From: Limimaricola sp.
GTDB lineage: Bacteria > Pseudomonadota > Alphaproteobacteria > Rhodobacterales > Rhodobacteraceae
DNA length: 64,000 bases
Reading direction: 5' to 3'
Assembly (NCBI RefSeq): GCF_016125575.1
Contig: NZ_WGLM01000002.1
Location: 62,001 to 126,000 of the forward strand
The notes beneath the pieces are model-generated. The model saw nothing but the letters and a program-made list of their open reading frames with translations, ran no database searches and was not told the origin of the DNA. Position numbers and translations under genes: made by a program. Below are positions 63,007-64,000 of the stretch, one piece after another. Positions within the stretch are counted from its first letter, which is position 1, and each line of letters opens with the position of its first letter.

Positions 63007-63891
63007 ATGGGCGACACCCCCGAGGGGCCTTCACGACAGGCACCCGCCACAGGCGACGACCCCGCCGAGGGTCAGAGTCGCGGCTTCTTCAGCCGCATCA
63101 TCGAAGCGCTGGCTCCCACCGACAGCGGTGACGAGGGTGGGGCCGTGCGCCCCGCGAACGGCACCGTGGCTATGCCCGGCATGCTCAACCTGCGCCGGTT
63201 GCGCGTCGAAGACGTGGCAATCCCCAAGGCCGACATCGTTGCCGTGCCCGTTACCATCTCGCGTGATGACCTGTTCAAGGTATTTCGTGACAGCGGGCTG
63301 ACGCGGGTGCCAGTCTATGATGGCACGCTGGACAGCCCCGTCGGCATGGCAAACCTCAAGGATTTCGCGCTACGCCACGGTTTTGACGCGGGCGCCACGC
63401 CCTTTGACTTGCGCGCGATGCTGCGGCCGCTGCTTTACGTGCCACCGTCCATGCCGCTGGGCGTACTTCTCCAGAAGATGCAGGCCGAACGCATCCACAT
63501 GGCCTTGGTCATCGACGAATACGGCGGCACCGACGGTCTGGTGACGATCGAGGATCTGATCGAGCAGGTCGTCGGCGACATCGAGGACGAGCATGACATC
63601 GAAGAAGCGCGCACCTTCCTCAAGGAAAAGCCGGGGGTCTACATGGCGCAGGCCAAGACCCCTCTGGAAGAGTTCGAATCCGCCATCGGCATGGACCTGA
63701 CTGCGCATGACCAGATCGACGAAGAAGAGGTCGATACGTTGGGCGGGCTGGTCTTCATGCTGGCGGGCCACGTCCCCGCGCGGGGCGAGATCGTCACTCA
63801 CCCTGACGGGGTGGAGTTCGAGGTGATCGACGCCGATCCGCGCCGCATCAAGCGGCTGCGGGTGAGGCTGCCTTCGGCCGAGGCTTCGTGA
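63007..63891 (+). CDS. corC: CBS-domain / CorC_HlyC protein (CorC/TlyC)
   Basis: A 294-residue cytoplasmic protein without the membrane DUF21 domain. It has two CBS domains (about residues 75-200: VPVTISRDDLFKVFRDSGLT and MALVIDEYGGTDGLVTIEDL) and a C-terminal CorC_HlyC domain (LGGLVFMLAGHVPARGEIV, then FEVIDADPRRIKRLRVRLP). GTDGLVTIEDLIEQVVGDIE is a family hallmark. In enterics CorC is tied to Mg/Co transport, but in alphaproteobacteria it lies with phoH, ybeY and lnt, as here, so its role may be different. Ribosome site AGGAGAAG precedes the ATG; its stop overlaps the lnt start (GTGA). Confidence 0.93.
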   Translation: MGDTPEGPSRQAPATGDDPAEGQSRGFFSRIIEALAPTDSGDEGGAVRPANGTVAMPGMLNLRRLRVEDVAIPKADIVAVPVTISRDDLFKVFRDSGLTRVPVYDGTLDSPVGMANLKDFALRHGFDAGATPFDLRAMLRPLLYVPPSMPLGVLLQKMQAERIHMALVIDEYGGTDGLVTIEDLIEQVVGDIEDEHDIEEARTFLKEKPGVYMAQAKTPLEEFESAIGMDLTAHDQIDEEEVDTLGGLVFMLAGHVPARGEIVTHPDGVEFEVIDADPRRIKRLRVRLPSAEAS

Positions 63892-64000
63892 CCCAGCAGC
63901 CAGCGACGCGCGGCACCGGCCGCCGGGCGGGCGTGCTTGTCCTGCGGCTGGGCGGGCTGGTGGCGCTTGGTGCGCTTGCCGGGTTGGGGCAGGCGCCGTG
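63888..64000 (+). CDS. lnt: Apolipoprotein N-acyltransferase, 5' fragment
   Basis: Only the first 37 codons are present before the window ends. The start is a GTG at 63888 that overlaps the corC stop by four bases. The translation is MTQQPATRGTGRRAG, then a hydrophobic helix with LGALAGLGQAP, the characteristic N-terminus of Lnt (a helix followed by GQAPW). Lnt adds the third acyl chain to lipoproteins in the inner membrane. Position after phoH, ybeY and corC is the usual order. The catalytic domain is outside the window. Confidence 0.85.
   Translation, partial: MTQQPATRGTGRRAGVLVLRLGGLVALGALAGLGQAP

Overview
The window is GC-rich DNA from an alphaproteobacterium, most likely of the order Rhodobacterales. 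The evidence is protein style (PutA with a divergent Lrp-type activator, MetR/metF, Iron-Rhodo-box-like sites at feo genes, PhoH-YbeY-CorC-Lnt order) and a strong GGAGCCTCCGGCGGGAGTA hairpin of the kind common in that group. Genus cannot be set from the sequence. I see no rRNA, CRISPR array, insertion sequence or phage; coding density is high.

Region 1 (1-22,856) is housekeeping: the start of ygfZ, an MsbA-like ABC exporter, two PLP aminotransferases, valS, a DUF3592 membrane protein, an Lrp-type regulator divergent from an ornithine/diaminopimelate-type decarboxylase, a DUF2235 hydrolase, metF and metR sharing an intergenic region with two perfect MetR boxes, a GGDEF-EAL membrane protein, an inositol-monophosphatase, a pilin-like small protein, a rhomboid protease, putA and its divergent regulator, a periplasmic TPR protein, tRNA-Leu(UAA) and an unknown membrane-anchored protein.

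Region 2 (22,931-28,519) is a sugar-uptake cluster: a LacI-type repressor divergent from two ABC permeases, a binding protein and a cytoplasmic GH5-like glycosidase. No ATPase subunit gene is present.

Region 3 (28,871-54,029) dominates the window. It is a probable four-gene operon: a SapC-family protein, an unrecognised secreted protein, a single uninterrupted 7308-codon filamentous adhesin of the leukotoxin LktA/FHA type (two-partner secretion TpsA), and its outer-membrane transporter TpsB. The adhesin has a long signal peptide, a TPS-type secretion domain, five tandem repeats of about 400 residues, a field of about 55-residue repeats, an apparent alpha-helical insertion inside the predicted beta-solenoid, and a tyrosine-rich end.

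Region 4 (54,095-57,744) is a ferrous-iron uptake locus split by a PAP2 phosphatase and a diacylglycerol kinase. Both feoA and the feoB side carry matching CTTGA-N9-TCAAG palindromes, and a 30-codon, internally deleted feoA remnant lies directly before feoB.

Region 5 (57,758-64,000) has a glycosyltransferase-like protein, miaB, two exported proteins that share an N-terminal motif (one with an OmpA domain, one a lipoprotein), a terminator, and the phoH-ybeY-corC-lnt operon, with lnt cut by the window end.
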